Notes: generated by a model from the sequence alone, not told the origin. A stretch of DNA of 64,000 nt from Chryseobacterium sp. JM1 (GCF_000737715.1 NZ_JPRN01000009.1:1-64000); one strand, 5' to 3'; shown: positions 23,933 through 33,177, counted from the stretch's first letter. Program-made: numbers and translations.

Positions 23933-24994
23933 TTAATACAGTTTCGCCATGCTTTCCGCTGAAAAATCCAAAAGCTCTTCTGTATTTCCGGTTTTTATTT
24001 TTTGAACCCATTGTGGATCCTGTAGAAGTGCACGTCCTACGGCTACAAGATCAAATTCCTGATTGTCCAGTCTTCTGATCAGTTCCGTAAGGTCTGCTTT
24101 CTCTGTTCCCTGTCCTGCGAAGGCACTCATAAAATCTCCTTTCAATCCTACAGACCCTACCGTGATTGTTGGCTGTCCTGTAATTTTTTTAGCCCAACCT
24201 GCAAAATTTAAGTCAGAACCTTCAAATTCCGGTTCCCAGAAACGGCGTTGTGAACAGTGGAAAATATCCACTCCGGCTTCTTTTAACGGCAATAACCATT
24301 CTTCCATTTCTGCTGGATTGGCGGTTAATCTGCTGCTGTAATCCTGCTGCTTCCATTGGGAAAGACGAAGAATAATTGTGAAATCCTCTCCTACTGCAGC
24401 TCTGATGGCTTTAACCACATCCACTGCGAAACGGTTTCTTTCTTTGATGGTTTTTCCACCGTATTCATCGGTTCTGGTATTGGTTACTTCCCAAAAGAAC
24501 TGATCGATAAGGTAACCGTGCGCGCCATGAATTTCAAGACAGTCGAAACCAAGATCTTTTGCGGATTTTGCAGAAGCTGCAAACTGTGCAATCGTATCCT
24601 GAATATCTTCTAAAGTCATGGTAGAAGCTTTCTCCATAGGAGCCAACGGATAGTCTTCAGACGATCTCGTATCTCCTACGTGCCAGATCTGAGGTCCCAT
24701 TTTTCCACCATGCTGATGAACAGCATTGATCACGTTTTTCCAGCCTGCCAGTGCTTCATTTCCGTAGAAGTCCGGGATGTTCTGCATATTTTTAGAAGCT
24801 GTTCTGTTGATCACGGTTCCTTCAGAAAGAATTAATCCAACGTCGGAAGCGGCTCTTCTTGCATAATATTCTGCGATATTTTGAGTAGGAACTCCATTAT
24901 CAGACTGTGCTCTGGTCATAGGCGCCATTACGATTCTGTTTTTAAGTTCCAGGTTTTTGTAAACAAAAGGTTTAAATAATGATTCTGTGCTCAT
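23933..24994 (-). CDS. NADH:flavin oxidoreductase of the Old Yellow Enzyme family
   Basis: The 353 residues carry an OYE barrel: LKNRIVMAPMTRAQS near the start, GLILSEGTVI, the substrate-binding EIHGAHGYLIDQFFW motif near 155-170 followed by NTRTDEYGG, and the FMN phosphate-binding end (TVGSVGL, then FDLVAVGRALLQDPQWV). OYE proteins use FMN and NAD(P)H to reduce activated alkenes, quinones or nitro compounds. It is divergently oriented to a HxlR regulator with a 124 bp shared control region containing GTAAC repeats, so induction by an electrophile through that regulator is likely. Confidence 0.92.
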   Translation of the reverse strand: MSTESLFKPFVYKNLELKNRIVMAPMTRAQSDNGVPTQNIAEYYARRAASDVGLILSEGTVINRTASKNMQNIPDFYGNEALAGWKNVINAVHQHGGKMGPQIWHVGDTRSSEDYPLAPMEKASTMTLEDIQDTIAQFAASAKSAKDLGFDCLEIHGAHGYLIDQFFWEVTNTRTDEYGGKTIKERNRFAVDVVKAIRAAVGEDFTIILRLSQWKQQDYSSRLTANPAEMEEWLLPLKEAGVDIFHCSQRRFWEPEFEGSDLNFAGWAKKITGQPTITVGSVGLKGDFMSAFAGQGTEKADLTELIRRLDNQEFDLVAVGRALLQDPQWVQKIKTGNTEELLDFSAESMAKLY

Positions 24995-25017
24995 TTTTAA
25001 ATGGGTATTTTATAATT

Positions 25018-25113
25018 GTTACACAAAGTAACTAATAATAGTTCGTATTTGTATCTCTTGTCAGAAAAAAGTGGTAACTTCGCAGTAACTTACATTAGTA
25101 ACTTAAAAGTAAC
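25018..25113. promoter_or_regulatory. Shared control region with phased GTAAC repeats
   Basis: GTAAC occurs at 25028, 25074, 25085, 25098 and 25109. The last four are spaced 11, 13 and 11 bp, close to one helical turn. The first pairs with an inverted GTTAC at 25018 (5 bp spacer). TTTG near 25049 followed by TAACTTCG at 25075 is a plausible promoter for the HxlR gene. The repeats would then sit over its start region. These are candidate binding sites for the HxlR protein. Confidence 0.5.
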
Positions 25114-25118
25114 AACGT

Positions 25119-25505
25119 ATGGTAAAGAGTGAATTGATGAAATACAGCTGTCCTCTGGGCAAAGCAATGTCTGCATTAGGAAGCAAATGGAAACCAATTA
25201 TTGTATTGGTGATCAAAGACCGTAAACTTCGATTTGGAGAACTTGCCGTACGGATTAACGTAATCTCGAGAAAAGTACTGACCGATCAGTTAAAAGAAAT
25301 GCAAAATGACGGACTGATCATAAGAGAAGAGTTCAAAGAACTTCCTCCGAGGGTTGAATATTCATTGACAGAAAAGGGATTGGCGTTATTGCCGATTTTA
25401 TACCTTTTGGAAGAATGGGAGGCGAAGTTTGACAATAAGGAGGTGCAGTATGATAAGGATTGTAATGTGCTTGACAGTAAAATGAAAAAAGCTGCTGAAG
25501 CCTGA
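25119..25505 (+). CDS. HxlR family transcriptional regulator
   Basis: The 128 residues have the HxlR winged helix: CPLGKAMSALGSKWKPIIVLVI at the N-terminus, RFGELAVRINVISRKVLTDQLKEMQNDGLI as the recognition part, and the EFKELPPRVEYSLTEKG wing. Cys11 is at the position used by redox- or aldehyde-sensing members such as HypR. It is divergent from the ene-reductase gene, the usual genomic arrangement for a local regulator. A shared hairpin terminator follows. Confidence 0.9.
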   Translation: MVKSELMKYSCPLGKAMSALGSKWKPIIVLVIKDRKLRFGELAVRINVISRKVLTDQLKEMQNDGLIIREEFKELPPRVEYSLTEKGLALLPILYLLEEWEAKFDNKEVQYDKDCNVLDSKMKKAAEA

Positions 25506-25543
25506 TTTTATTTTCCATTTATGAGTATAAAAAATAAATATAA

Positions 25544-25574
25544 AAACCGCTTCCAGAAGTTCTGAAAGCGGTTT
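25544..25574. terminator. Bidirectional terminator between HxlR and the E1 gene
   Basis: AAACCGCTT pairs with AAGCGGTTT with the same CCAGAAGTTCTG inner part as the hairpin at 23731. T-rich sequence follows on the plus strand and T/A-rich sequence on the minus strand, and the flanking genes converge on it. Confidence 0.75.
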
Positions 25575-25594
25575 CATTTTATCTAAAATCCCAA

Positions 25595-28027
25595 TTAGAA
25601 TATCGCAGGATATTTCTGAGGGTTTGTTTCATTGAACATGGCGTAGATTCTTTCTACCATATCATCTGAAGATGGCTTGCTGAAGTAATCTCCATCACTT
25701 GCATAAGCAGGTCTGTGATCGTTGGCTGCAATCGTCAACGGATCTGAATCCAGGTATCTGAATGCTTTCTGCTTCTCAAGGATCTGCTGAAGAATAAACG
25801 CTGAAGTACCTCCTTCCACATCTTCGTCGATCACGACTAATCTGTTGGTTCTCTTCACGCTTTCAGCAATTTCGTTGGTTAAATCGAATGGAATTAAAGA
25901 CTGAACGTCAATAACTTCTGCAGAGATTCCTAATTTTTCAAGTTCTTCCGCTGCGTCCATTACAATTCTCCATGTAGAACCGTAAGTCACTAAAGTAACA
26001 TCTTTTCCTTCTTTCGTTACTTCAATTTTCCCGACAGGAACAGTGAACTCACCTAAGTTATCAGGCTGCTTTTCTTTTAATCTGTATCCGTTCAGACACT
26101 CAACAATCACGGCAGGATCATCACTTTGAAGCATTGTATTGTAGAATCCGGCAGCTTTCGTTAAGTTTCTTGGTACCAATACCAAGATCCCTTTAGAAAG
26201 GTTCAGAATACCTGCCATTGGAGAACCTGAATGCCATACACCTTCCAGTCTGTGACCTCTTGTTCTGATGATTACAGGTGCTTTCTGACCTCCTTTTGTT
26301 CTGTATTGAACAGTTGCTAAGTCATCACTCATTCCCTGTAAACAGTATAAAATATAATCTAAGTACTGGATCTCAGCGATAGGTCTCAAACCTCTCATCG
26401 CCATACCAATACCTTGGCCAAGAATAGTAGCTTCACGGATTCCGGTATCTGCTACACGTACATCACCATATTTTTCCTGCATTCCTTCCAGCCCCTGGTT
26501 GACGTCCCCGATATTTCCGGCATCTTCACCAAATACTAAAGTTTCAGGATATTTTTCGAAAATTTTGTCAAAATTATTTCTTACCACCACTCTTCCGTCT
26601 ACTTCTTCAGAATTTTCTGAGAAAACAGGAGCGATCTCTTTTACGTTTTCAGCTTTCCACTGAGACTGAGAATATAAGTGGGAAGAATAGTTGTCTTTTT
26701 CTATTTCAAAAACTTCATTGTATTTCTGCATCAATTGGGTTCTTTCCGCAGAATTCGTTCCTCTTGTGGCCAATAAAGCTTTTCTTATCAGGTGGAAAAC
26801 ATCTTTTTTGGCTTTAGAAACCAATTTGTTGAACTGACTGATATATCCTTCAATTTCAGCATTCTGACCTTTAAGGTTTTCTACTAAAGGAAGAACAGAC
26901 TGAATCAAATCGGTAATAGTCTTCTGATAATTTTCCCAGGCACTTTTCTGCCCTGCTTTTACTATTTTTTTTGCTTCTTCATCAATGGCATCCAATTCTT
27001 CAACAGAAGCAATAATTTCTTCTTTTCCTTCAATTTCAATTGAATAATTTAAAACCCATTCTCTGAATTTTACCAATCCGTCAAACTGAGATTCCCATGA
27101 CAAACGCTCTTCATTTTTATATCTCTCGTGAGATCCTGAAGTAGAGTGACCCTGAGGCTGTGTCACTTCAATGACATGAACCACCACAGGAACGCTCTCC
27201 ATTCTTGCAAACTGCTCTGCTCTTGCATAAGCATCCAATAATGCAGGATAATCCCAAGCTTTCACCTGAATAATTTCACATCCCTGGTTCTCACCTTCTT
27301 TTCTTTGGAAACCGCTTAACATTTCTGCAATGTCAGCTTTTGCTCTCTGATTTTTAGTAGGAACAGAAATTCCGTACCCGTCATCCCAGATAGAAACAAT
27401 CATAGGAACCTGAAGCGCGCAAGCTGCATTCAGTGTTTCCCAGAAATGTCCTTCTGCTGTAGACGCATCACCAATAGTTCCGAAAGCAATTTCATTACCT
27501 TCTTTAGAGAACTTTTCAGAACCTTCGAATTTTACACTTTTATACACTTTAGAAGCCTGAGCCAGACCTAATAATCTAGGCATCTGTCCGGCAGTAGGAG
27601 AAATATCTGAAGAGATATTTTTCTGTGCCATAAGATCTTTCCAGCTTCCGTCTTCATTTAAACTTCTGGTAGCGAAGTGTCCGTTCATCTGTCTTCCAGC
27701 GGATGCCGGCTCTCTTTCCACGCTCGTATCTGCATAAAGCTGTGCGAAAAAGCTTTCAACCGTTAAAGCATCTGCTGCCAATGCAAAAGTCTGATCCCTG
27801 TAATATCCTGAACGGAAGTCTCCATTTCTGAAAACTTTCGCCATCGCAAGCTGAGGAAGTTCTTTACCGTCCCCAAAAATTCCGAATTTAGCTTTTCCTG
27901 TAAGCACTTCTCTTCTTCCAAGATAAGACATCTCGCGTGATATCCTTCCTAATCTATAATCTTCAAGTATCTGATTTTTAAAGTCCTGGAAAGAAATTTG
28001 CTGTGTTTCAATATAGGTTGTCTGCAT
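25595..28027 (-). CDS. 2-oxoacid dehydrogenase E1, fused alpha and beta subunits
   Basis: I start at the ATG at 28027. The frame extends to a TTG 10 codons earlier, which is less likely. The 810 residues join an E1 alpha domain (about 1-400: RDQTFALAADALTVESFFAQLYAD, and the thiamine diphosphate motif GDASTAEGHFWETLN near 195-225 with DDGYGIS) to an E1 beta domain (about 470-810: VFGEDAGNIGDVNQGLEGMQEKYG, RIREA-type DTGIREATILGQG, PVGKIEV, and the C-terminal swivel domain). In Bacteroidota this fused form is annotated as branched-chain or general 2-oxoacid dehydrogenase E1. It makes acyl-CoA with E2 and E3, which are not in the window. Substrate cannot be told from sequence. Confidence 0.9.
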   Translation of the reverse strand: MQTTYIETQQISFQDFKNQILEDYRLGRISREMSYLGRREVLTGKAKFGIFGDGKELPQLAMAKVFRNGDFRSGYYRDQTFALAADALTVESFFAQLYADTSVEREPASAGRQMNGHFATRSLNEDGSWKDLMAQKNISSDISPTAGQMPRLLGLAQASKVYKSVKFEGSEKFSKEGNEIAFGTIGDASTAEGHFWETLNAACALQVPMIVSIWDDGYGISVPTKNQRAKADIAEMLSGFQRKEGENQGCEIIQVKAWDYPALLDAYARAEQFARMESVPVVVHVIEVTQPQGHSTSGSHERYKNEERLSWESQFDGLVKFREWVLNYSIEIEGKEEIIASVEELDAIDEEAKKIVKAGQKSAWENYQKTITDLIQSVLPLVENLKGQNAEIEGYISQFNKLVSKAKKDVFHLIRKALLATRGTNSAERTQLMQKYNEVFEIEKDNYSSHLYSQSQWKAENVKEIAPVFSENSEEVDGRVVVRNNFDKIFEKYPETLVFGEDAGNIGDVNQGLEGMQEKYGDVRVADTGIREATILGQGIGMAMRGLRPIAEIQYLDYILYCLQGMSDDLATVQYRTKGGQKAPVIIRTRGHRLEGVWHSGSPMAGILNLSKGILVLVPRNLTKAAGFYNTMLQSDDPAVIVECLNGYRLKEKQPDNLGEFTVPVGKIEVTKEGKDVTLVTYGSTWRIVMDAAEELEKLGISAEVIDVQSLIPFDLTNEIAESVKRTNRLVVIDEDVEGGTSAFILQQILEKQKAFRYLDSDPLTIAANDHRPAYASDGDYFSKPSSDDMVERIYAMFNETNPQKYPAIF

Positions 28028-28161
28028 AGCTAGATATAAAAGTTTTTTATTCTTCAAGTATTGCGCTAATATACAATTTTTAAATTAATTTTAATTTTCA
28101 ATAATCTTTATTAAAAATTTGATAATAAAAAAATAGTGCTTTATATTGTAAAAAATTGTAA

Positions 28162-28458
28162 ATGATGGAAAAAAAATCACCCCATATCCTTAATGCATCG
28201 AGCAACCTTTTAGGTTTTTCCCTGATTATCATTACCTCGCTTAAAATCACTAAAATCAGTGCCCATACACATCTGGATGAATTTGCAGGTCTTTCCTGCC
28301 TGCTCTTTGCATGCAGCTGCTTTTTTTCCTTTCTGGCGATACGTACGAAAAATGAAAGGCGGGAAACAAAATATGAGACTATTGCGGATTATTTATTTTT
28401 AACTGCTTTATTTTGTATAGTTCTGGCTGTTATAATTGTAACCGTTAAAATAATCTAA
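28162..28458 (+). CDS. Small three-helix membrane protein, unknown
   Basis: The 98 residues contain three hydrophobic segments: LLGFSLIIITSLKI, GLSCLLFACSCFFSFLAI and FLTALFCIVLAVIIVTVKII, separated by short charged loops. Two adjacent ATG codons offer the start. No family was recognised, but the clean membrane pattern and sensible length argue that it is real. It is transcribed away from the E1 gene and followed by a long gap. Confidence 0.6.
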   Translation: MMEKKSPHILNASSNLLGFSLIIITSLKITKISAHTHLDEFAGLSCLLFACSCFFSFLAIRTKNERRETKYETIADYLFLTALFCIVLAVIIVTVKII

Positions 28459-28965
28459 GCCGATTTATATTTTGAAACAAAATGCCAAATTTCCGAATTC
28501 TGAAAGGCTTCAAAAATAATTTTAATAAAATAATCTCCAAACTTAAATAAAATACGGAATGAGATTTCTAACTCGTACCCTTAAAAATCTCATGAAGAGC
28601 ACTATTCCAAGGAATTTTTTCTGCTAAAAACAGATCAATATATCCAAAATACGATTTTACATTTTCTTAAAAACACTACATTGTAAATATTATATTCTAA
28701 TTACTGCAACATTTAATTTAAAACCTATTCATTTTACAATCATTAAACTATTTTTAAGTAAAAAACAGCAAAAATAGACAAAATCAAAGTATAGTTATTT
28801 TAAAATTTAAACCAAAATAAAACAAAATAAATATTAATTTAGCCAAAAACAACAAATACAAATAAACAAATAGCGAATTAATTAATAATTATTCATAATT
28901 GAACTTTATTCTATAAATTTAATATTGATAAAAATCACTTCATGTTGAATTAAAATAAAAGTCTT
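28459..28965. other. 507 bp AT-rich intergenic region, no gene seen
   Basis: Very AT-rich, with stops in all frames and no convincing RNA structure or repeat. The promoter of the gene at 28966 must lie in its last 100 bp, but no exact TAnnTTTG box was found. Confidence 0.6.
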
Positions 28966-29754
28966 ATGAAAAAAATTACTATTGTTGTGTTGATTTTCAT
29001 GATTTTCACAACATACTCATCACAGATCGGGATTCATACCAGTAATCCTCAGGCAAGTTTCCATATAGATGGTGCAAAAGACAACCCAACTTCCGGAGTT
29101 CCTTCTTCCACTCAGCAGACCAACGACTTTGCTGTTACCAATACAGGCAATGTAGGGATTGGAACAACCGCTCCCACTGAAAAACTGGATATCATCACCG
29201 GAAATGCACGTATCCGGAACATCAATACCAACGTAGGGATTGGTGGTACTGACCGAGTTGTAGTAGCCGATGCTACAGGTGTTTTAAAGACTATTAACTT
29301 TAATTCGTATTCTTTATTTCATGCCCGATTAGCTGCCAGCCAAAATATCTCCACCTTAAGCATTACTACTTTAGTATTTTCAACTCCTTTAGCCACATCC
29401 CCTTATTATAGCTATAATACTTCAACAGGTGTCTTAACCTTTAATCAGGCAGGAAATTATTTGGTGACTTTACAGGCCAGTTTCACGAATATGGCAGCAG
29501 GAACGCAACTACTACTAGGAGTAAGACCTGTTCCGGATGCGGATTATCTGGGAAGGGGCAGTCATTATAATGCCTCTACTAATTCAGGAAGTATTGGAGA
29601 ATTAATGAATTATACAACATTACTGATCATACCAACAGCAGGTTATCAGGTCCGTTTCACTGCAGCACCCAATCAAAGTGCCACTGTTCTGGCTACTGAA
29701 ACGGGAAGTACGGGAAGCGGAAATGTTACCAATGTCACCATACAGAAAATATAA
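28966..29754 (+). CDS. Secreted protein with C1q/TNF-like C-terminal domain
   Basis: The 262 residues have a signal peptide (MKKITIVVLIFMIFTTYSS). They carry the flavobacterial phrase GNVGIGTTAPTEKLDI, which is repeated in diverged form (NVGIGGTDRVVVAD), then a jelly-roll-like domain from about 125 (SLFHARLAASQNI, then VLTFNQAGNYLVTLQASFTN). The N-terminal phrase is common in large families of secreted flavobacterial proteins of unknown role, and the C-terminal part resembles C1q/TNF-type domains that trimerise and bind ligands. No sorting domain. It is single-gene and closed by a strong terminator. A surface or released adhesin-like role is a guess. Confidence 0.7.
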   Translation: MKKITIVVLIFMIFTTYSSQIGIHTSNPQASFHIDGAKDNPTSGVPSSTQQTNDFAVTNTGNVGIGTTAPTEKLDIITGNARIRNINTNVGIGGTDRVVVADATGVLKTINFNSYSLFHARLAASQNISTLSITTLVFSTPLATSPYYSYNTSTGVLTFNQAGNYLVTLQASFTNMAAGTQLLLGVRPVPDADYLGRGSHYNASTNSGSIGELMNYTTLLIIPTAGYQVRFTAAPNQSATVLATETGSTGSGNVTNVTIQKI

Positions 29755-29772
29755 ATTTTCTGTTGATATCAA

Positions 29773-29808
29773 AAAAAATCTGAGTGCTTTGTGGCGCTCA
29801 GATTTTTT
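29773..29808. terminator. Strong bidirectional terminator
   Basis: AAAAAATCTGAGTGC pairs with GCGCTCAGATTTTTT (15 bp including one T-G pair) around TTTGTG. It serves both the converging secreted protein gene and the polyprenyl synthase gene. Confidence 0.9.
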
Positions 29809-29828
29809 ATGTATGGTAATTTGTGGTT

Positions 29829-30806
29829 CTAAAATTTTCGTTCAATTACATAATCCAGCATACTGTGAAGTGATTTTTTAGCTTCCGAGTCTGGAAATTC
29901 ATTAAGAATATCTTTAGCCTTCTGTTGGAAATCTTTCATCACCTGAATCGCATAATCCATGCCTCCCGAGTTTTTAACGAAGTCTATAAGCTCCTTCACA
30001 CGTTTCGGGTCATTATTGTAGCGTTTGATGGTATTGAAATAATATTTTCTTTCTTTTTCACCCGCCATTTTTAAAGTATGGATTAAAGGAAGCGTCATTT
30101 TCTGCTCCTTAATATCAATCCCTACAGGTTTTCCGATAACATTGGAACTTAAGTAATCAAAAAGGTCGTCCTTAATCTGGAACGCCATTCCGGTGTAAGT
30201 TCCGAAGTTCATCATTTTTTTGGCAAGATCTTCATCGGCATTATTCGAAAGAACACCTATTTCGCAGCATGCCGCAATCAGTGTTGCTGTTTTCTGACGG
30301 ATGATTTCATAGTAAACATCTTCGGTAATATCAAGCTTTCTGGCCTTTTCAAGCTGAAGAAGTTCACCCTCGGACATTTCACGGATGGTTCTTGATATCA
30401 CACCCAAAAGGTCATAATCTTTATGGTCTGTAGAAAGTAATACTGATTTTGAAAGAAGGTAATCTCCAACCAATACTGCAATCTTGTTCTTCCACAAAGC
30501 ATTGATTGAAAAGAAATTACGGCGTTTAAAGCTTTCATCTACTACATCATCATGTACCAGAGTGGCGGTATGGATCAGCTCGATCATGGAAGCTCCACGG
30601 TACGTTTTCTCTGTGACCTCTCCTACCAGTTTTGCGCAGAGAAATACGAACATAGGACGCATCTGCTTACCTTTGGTCGTAACAATAAAACGGGTTACCT
30701 TATCCAATAAAGGCACTTTACTCTGCATCGATTCATAAAACTTCTGCTCGAAAAGCTTCATTTCCTCATTGATCGGTCGTTTGATTTCTTCTACGATGTT
30801 TGCCAA
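29829..30806 (-). CDS. Trans-polyprenyl diphosphate synthase
   Basis: The 325 residues contain both aspartate-rich motifs: DDVVD at 86-90 (first motif, in HTATLVHDDVVDE) and DDLFD at 213-217, plus KGKQMRPMFVFL at the N-terminus. Such enzymes condense isopentenyl diphosphate onto an allylic starter to make the menaquinone side chain. The chain length cannot be set from sequence alone. The start appears to be TTG at 30804-30806, since MANIVEEIKRPI is the usual start of this family in Chryseobacterium-like genomes as I recall it. The next ATG would remove 15 residues. A TATCTTTG box lies at 30844. Confidence 0.9.
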   Translation of the reverse strand: MANIVEEIKRPINEEMKLFEQKFYESMQSKVPLLDKVTRFIVTTKGKQMRPMFVFLCAKLVGEVTEKTYRGASMIELIHTATLVHDDVVDESFKRRNFFSINALWKNKIAVLVGDYLLSKSVLLSTDHKDYDLLGVISRTIREMSEGELLQLEKARKLDITEDVYYEIIRQKTATLIAACCEIGVLSNNADEDLAKKMMNFGTYTGMAFQIKDDLFDYLSSNVIGKPVGIDIKEQKMTLPLIHTLKMAGEKERKYYFNTIKRYNNDPKRVKELIDFVKNSGGMDYAIQVMKDFQQKAKDILNEFPDSEAKKSLHSMLDYVIERKF

Positions 30807-30843
30807 AATCTGTGAATGAAAGGTAAATAATTATTAATTATGA

Positions 30844-30851
30844 CAAAGATA
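30844..30851 (-). promoter_or_regulatory. -7 promoter element of the polyprenyl synthase gene
   Basis: TATCTTTG on the minus strand fits TAnnTTTG. A TTTTG lies about 23 bp upstream, longer than the usual 19 bp. The start codon is about 38 bp downstream. Confidence 0.4.
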
Positions 30852-30879
30852 ATTTTTTTCACGCAATTTTAAGACAAAA

Positions 30880-31758
30880 TTAATCTTTGAGTTCCTCTTT
30901 GGGAATAAAATACAGTGCAGGCTTTGAACTTCCCAGTGCCGATTTGAATTTCTCTCCTGAAATATAGATTCCTTTACCATTGACAGCAATACCTTCAATC
31001 TGTCCTACAGCCAAAGCACTTCCCAGATAATAATGCTTCGGAGTTTCTTTAAAAAAGATCCCGGGTTCTGTTTCTGTAAAAACATTCAGAAAAACCTCTG
31101 TTCTTTTCGTGTACCCTACCAGATATAATTTCTTTTCAAAATAAGCCGCATCCGTTACTACGAAATTCGTCTTATAAGATTCTATTTTCTCTGCTTTCTG
31201 CTTTTCAGTGATTGCAGGATCGATGATATAATGAGAGGTTGCTTTTGATTTCCATTCTTTGGAAAACAGATGCAGTTTTCCGTTGAGATAGATCATAGCT
31301 TCTGCATCAAAGTCATTGTTGGTATATTGTGGGATAAATTCCGTTTGTTCCGGATAGTAAAAAGAAATTTTTGCAATGGAATCATTCTTGGCTTTACTGT
31401 TTTCAAAAGGAAGTTTATAGATCTCCAGGTCTCTTCTGGTTCCTCCATTATTTCCAAAATCTCCAATGTAGAAATTCTTTCCGTCATTGGTTAGAGCTTC
31501 CCAGTCTTTATTTTTAGCATTGATGGTCAATGTATTTTTGATAGTGCCGGAAGTTTCATCCAGTTCAAAAAGTTCCGGATCATTTCCGCTGTCATTGAAC
31601 GTATACAATTTACCATTCAAAATACTCAGTCCTGACGTTTCCTGAATCTTGTCATCTAAATAGCCGATTCTGAATTTTCTTATTTTCAATGACTCCGTCT
31701 TTTGTGAGAACGACGATTGAAAAATAACAACGGCAGCAAGAAGAATGAGTTTTTTCAT
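30880..31758 (-). CDS. Secreted beta-propeller-like protein
   Basis: The start at 31758 gives a proper signal peptide (MKKLILLAAVVIFQSSFSQ). The upstream 31 codons of open frame are not signal-like. The mature part of about 273 residues has repeated strand-turn blocks typical of a six-bladed propeller: ETSGLSILNGKLYTFNDSGN, WEALTNDGKNFYIGDFGNN, DFDAEAMIYLNGKLHLFSKEW, FVVTDAAYFEKKLYLVGY, and GQIEGIAVNGKGIYISGE. The paired acidic residues at blade ends recall metal-dependent phosphatase-like or SdiA-regulated propellers. No catalytic assignment is possible. It lies upstream of the polyprenyl synthase with a 73 bp gap holding the latter's promoter. Confidence 0.7.
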   Translation of the reverse strand: MKKLILLAAVVIFQSSFSQKTESLKIRKFRIGYLDDKIQETSGLSILNGKLYTFNDSGNDPELFELDETSGTIKNTLTINAKNKDWEALTNDGKNFYIGDFGNNGGTRRDLEIYKLPFENSKAKNDSIAKISFYYPEQTEFIPQYTNNDFDAEAMIYLNGKLHLFSKEWKSKATSHYIIDPAITEKQKAEKIESYKTNFVVTDAAYFEKKLYLVGYTKRTEVFLNVFTETEPGIFFKETPKHYYLGSALAVGQIEGIAVNGKGIYISGEKFKSALGSSKPALYFIPKEELKD

Positions 31759-31925
31759 AGAACAAAAATAAGGGTTTAAGGGGAATTGAAAAAAATTGGA
31801 AGTGTTTTGTTTTTGGGAACCACTCGTCAAAAATTCTTTGATTTTCGCCACCCTTCAGAGGATGGGACTGGTCATCCATTCAATAGTACTTATCACGAAA
31901 ATCAGATGTAGAAAATTTAAGCTTT

Positions 31926-32222
31926 TTAACCATTAAGAGCAATGAAGATGATAAGAATAGTTAAGAAAAATCAAATGATTTTTTTAGACATATCTCTTAA
32001 AAAAGCGAAGCTCTCCTTAATATTCTTAAAAACTTAAATTAACCTTAATGGTTCAATCTCTTTATTTCCCGCGGATTTCACAGATGGCGCAGATTTTCAT
32101 TAATCATATTCTGGATAAAAATCTTTGATTTTTGTAAAAACTTAAGTACACTTCCTATACGCAAAGCAATTAACTAAAAAACAACTTAAGTGTTAGAAAA
32201 CTTTTGCGCCTTTTGTGGTTTA
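31926..32222 (+). repeat. Dispersed ~290 bp intergenic repeat, copy A
   Basis: Most of this stretch (ACCATTAAGAG, AGTTAAGAAAAATCAAATGA, AAAAGCGAAGCT, CTTAATATTCTTAA, AAAATCTTTGATTTTT, AAGTGTT, and a final CTTTTGTGGTTTA) matches the reverse complement of 44294-44572 in the same order. The middle differs: here it holds GCGGATTTCACAGATGGCGC. No reading frame. A third, weaker relative of the end part lies at 5505-5540. Confidence 0.75.
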
Positions 32223-32238
32223 ATTAAAAAAACATGAA

Positions 32239-33177
32239 TTATGCAGATTTCATTTTTTGCTTCTGCTCCTGCCTTTTAGCCTGCTTCTTTAAATGGTCTT
32301 TCTGATATTGTCTCACCGTTTTTCCGGTACCATCATGTCTCCAGCCCGGAGAATTGAAGATATAATTAATCCTGTCAGAAATTTTTAAGCCCGGCTGTTT
32401 GATATCTTTCCAGATCTTTCTCCATTCATACAGAAGAACGGTGTCCGGTTTATTGTCAGGCATTTTCGGATATATTCCATATTTAACGGGTACATTTGGG
32501 TCTTCTTTTTCAAAGGTGCCGAAGATTTTATCCCAGATAATCAGACACATTCCCATATTCCTGTCCAGATACTTGATATTGCAGGCATGATGCACCCTGT
32601 GATGGGAAGGGGTTACTAGAATATATTCCAGAATACCCATGGTTTTCACGGTCTGCGTGTGCACCCATGTTCCGTATACCTGCCCTATCGCATAAACCAC
32701 CATAATATGCCACGGATTGAAACCTAAAAAAGCAAGCGGTGAAAAATAAAGATATCTGTACAGCGGTTGAAGTACGGGACTTCTAAATCCTGTGGTTAAG
32801 TTGAAATATTCTGAATTGTGATGGGTAATATGAACCGCCCAAAACGCCCTTGAATGATGATCCACATAATGCAGCACATAATAGGCAAAATCTGTAATCA
32901 CAAAGCAAATGAGCCAGTACCAAACTGTAAAATCCCATGAGAAAAGCCTATGGTTGTAGAAGAAAAACATCACTCCCATGGCAAAAGCCTTCATGATCAG
33001 GTCCAGACCGAAGTTCATCAGAGCGAGATAAATGCTAGTTGCCACATCTTTTCCGTTGTACAGTTTAGCTTCAGAAACGTGACTGTAAATCATTTCTGCC
33101 AATATAACGGCAGCATGAACCGGAATAGACCATGCATAAACGTTTTCCAGCCCGTCCGCGCCCATAAAGAAGTCCAT
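32239..33177 (-). CDS. Sterol desaturase / fatty acid hydroxylase superfamily membrane protein
   Basis: The 312 residues have about five membrane helices and the family's histidine clusters: HYVDHHSRAFWAVHITHHNSEYFN around 122-145 and HHRVHHACN around 195, which bind a di-iron centre. Such enzymes hydroxylate or desaturate lipids, and several in Bacteroidota act on carotenoids or sphingolipids. The C-terminus is a basic, Gln-rich tail (KKQAKRQEQKQKMKSA). No lipid biosynthesis genes stand nearby, so the substrate is open. Gene is single, with a dispersed repeat after it. Confidence 0.9.
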   Translation of the reverse strand: MDFFMGADGLENVYAWSIPVHAAVILAEMIYSHVSEAKLYNGKDVATSIYLALMNFGLDLIMKAFAMGVMFFFYNHRLFSWDFTVWYWLICFVITDFAYYVLHYVDHHSRAFWAVHITHHNSEYFNLTTGFRSPVLQPLYRYLYFSPLAFLGFNPWHIMVVYAIGQVYGTWVHTQTVKTMGILEYILVTPSHHRVHHACNIKYLDRNMGMCLIIWDKIFGTFEKEDPNVPVKYGIYPKMPDNKPDTVLLYEWRKIWKDIKQPGLKISDRINYIFNSPGWRHDGTGKTVRQYQKDHLKKQAKRQEQKQKMKSA

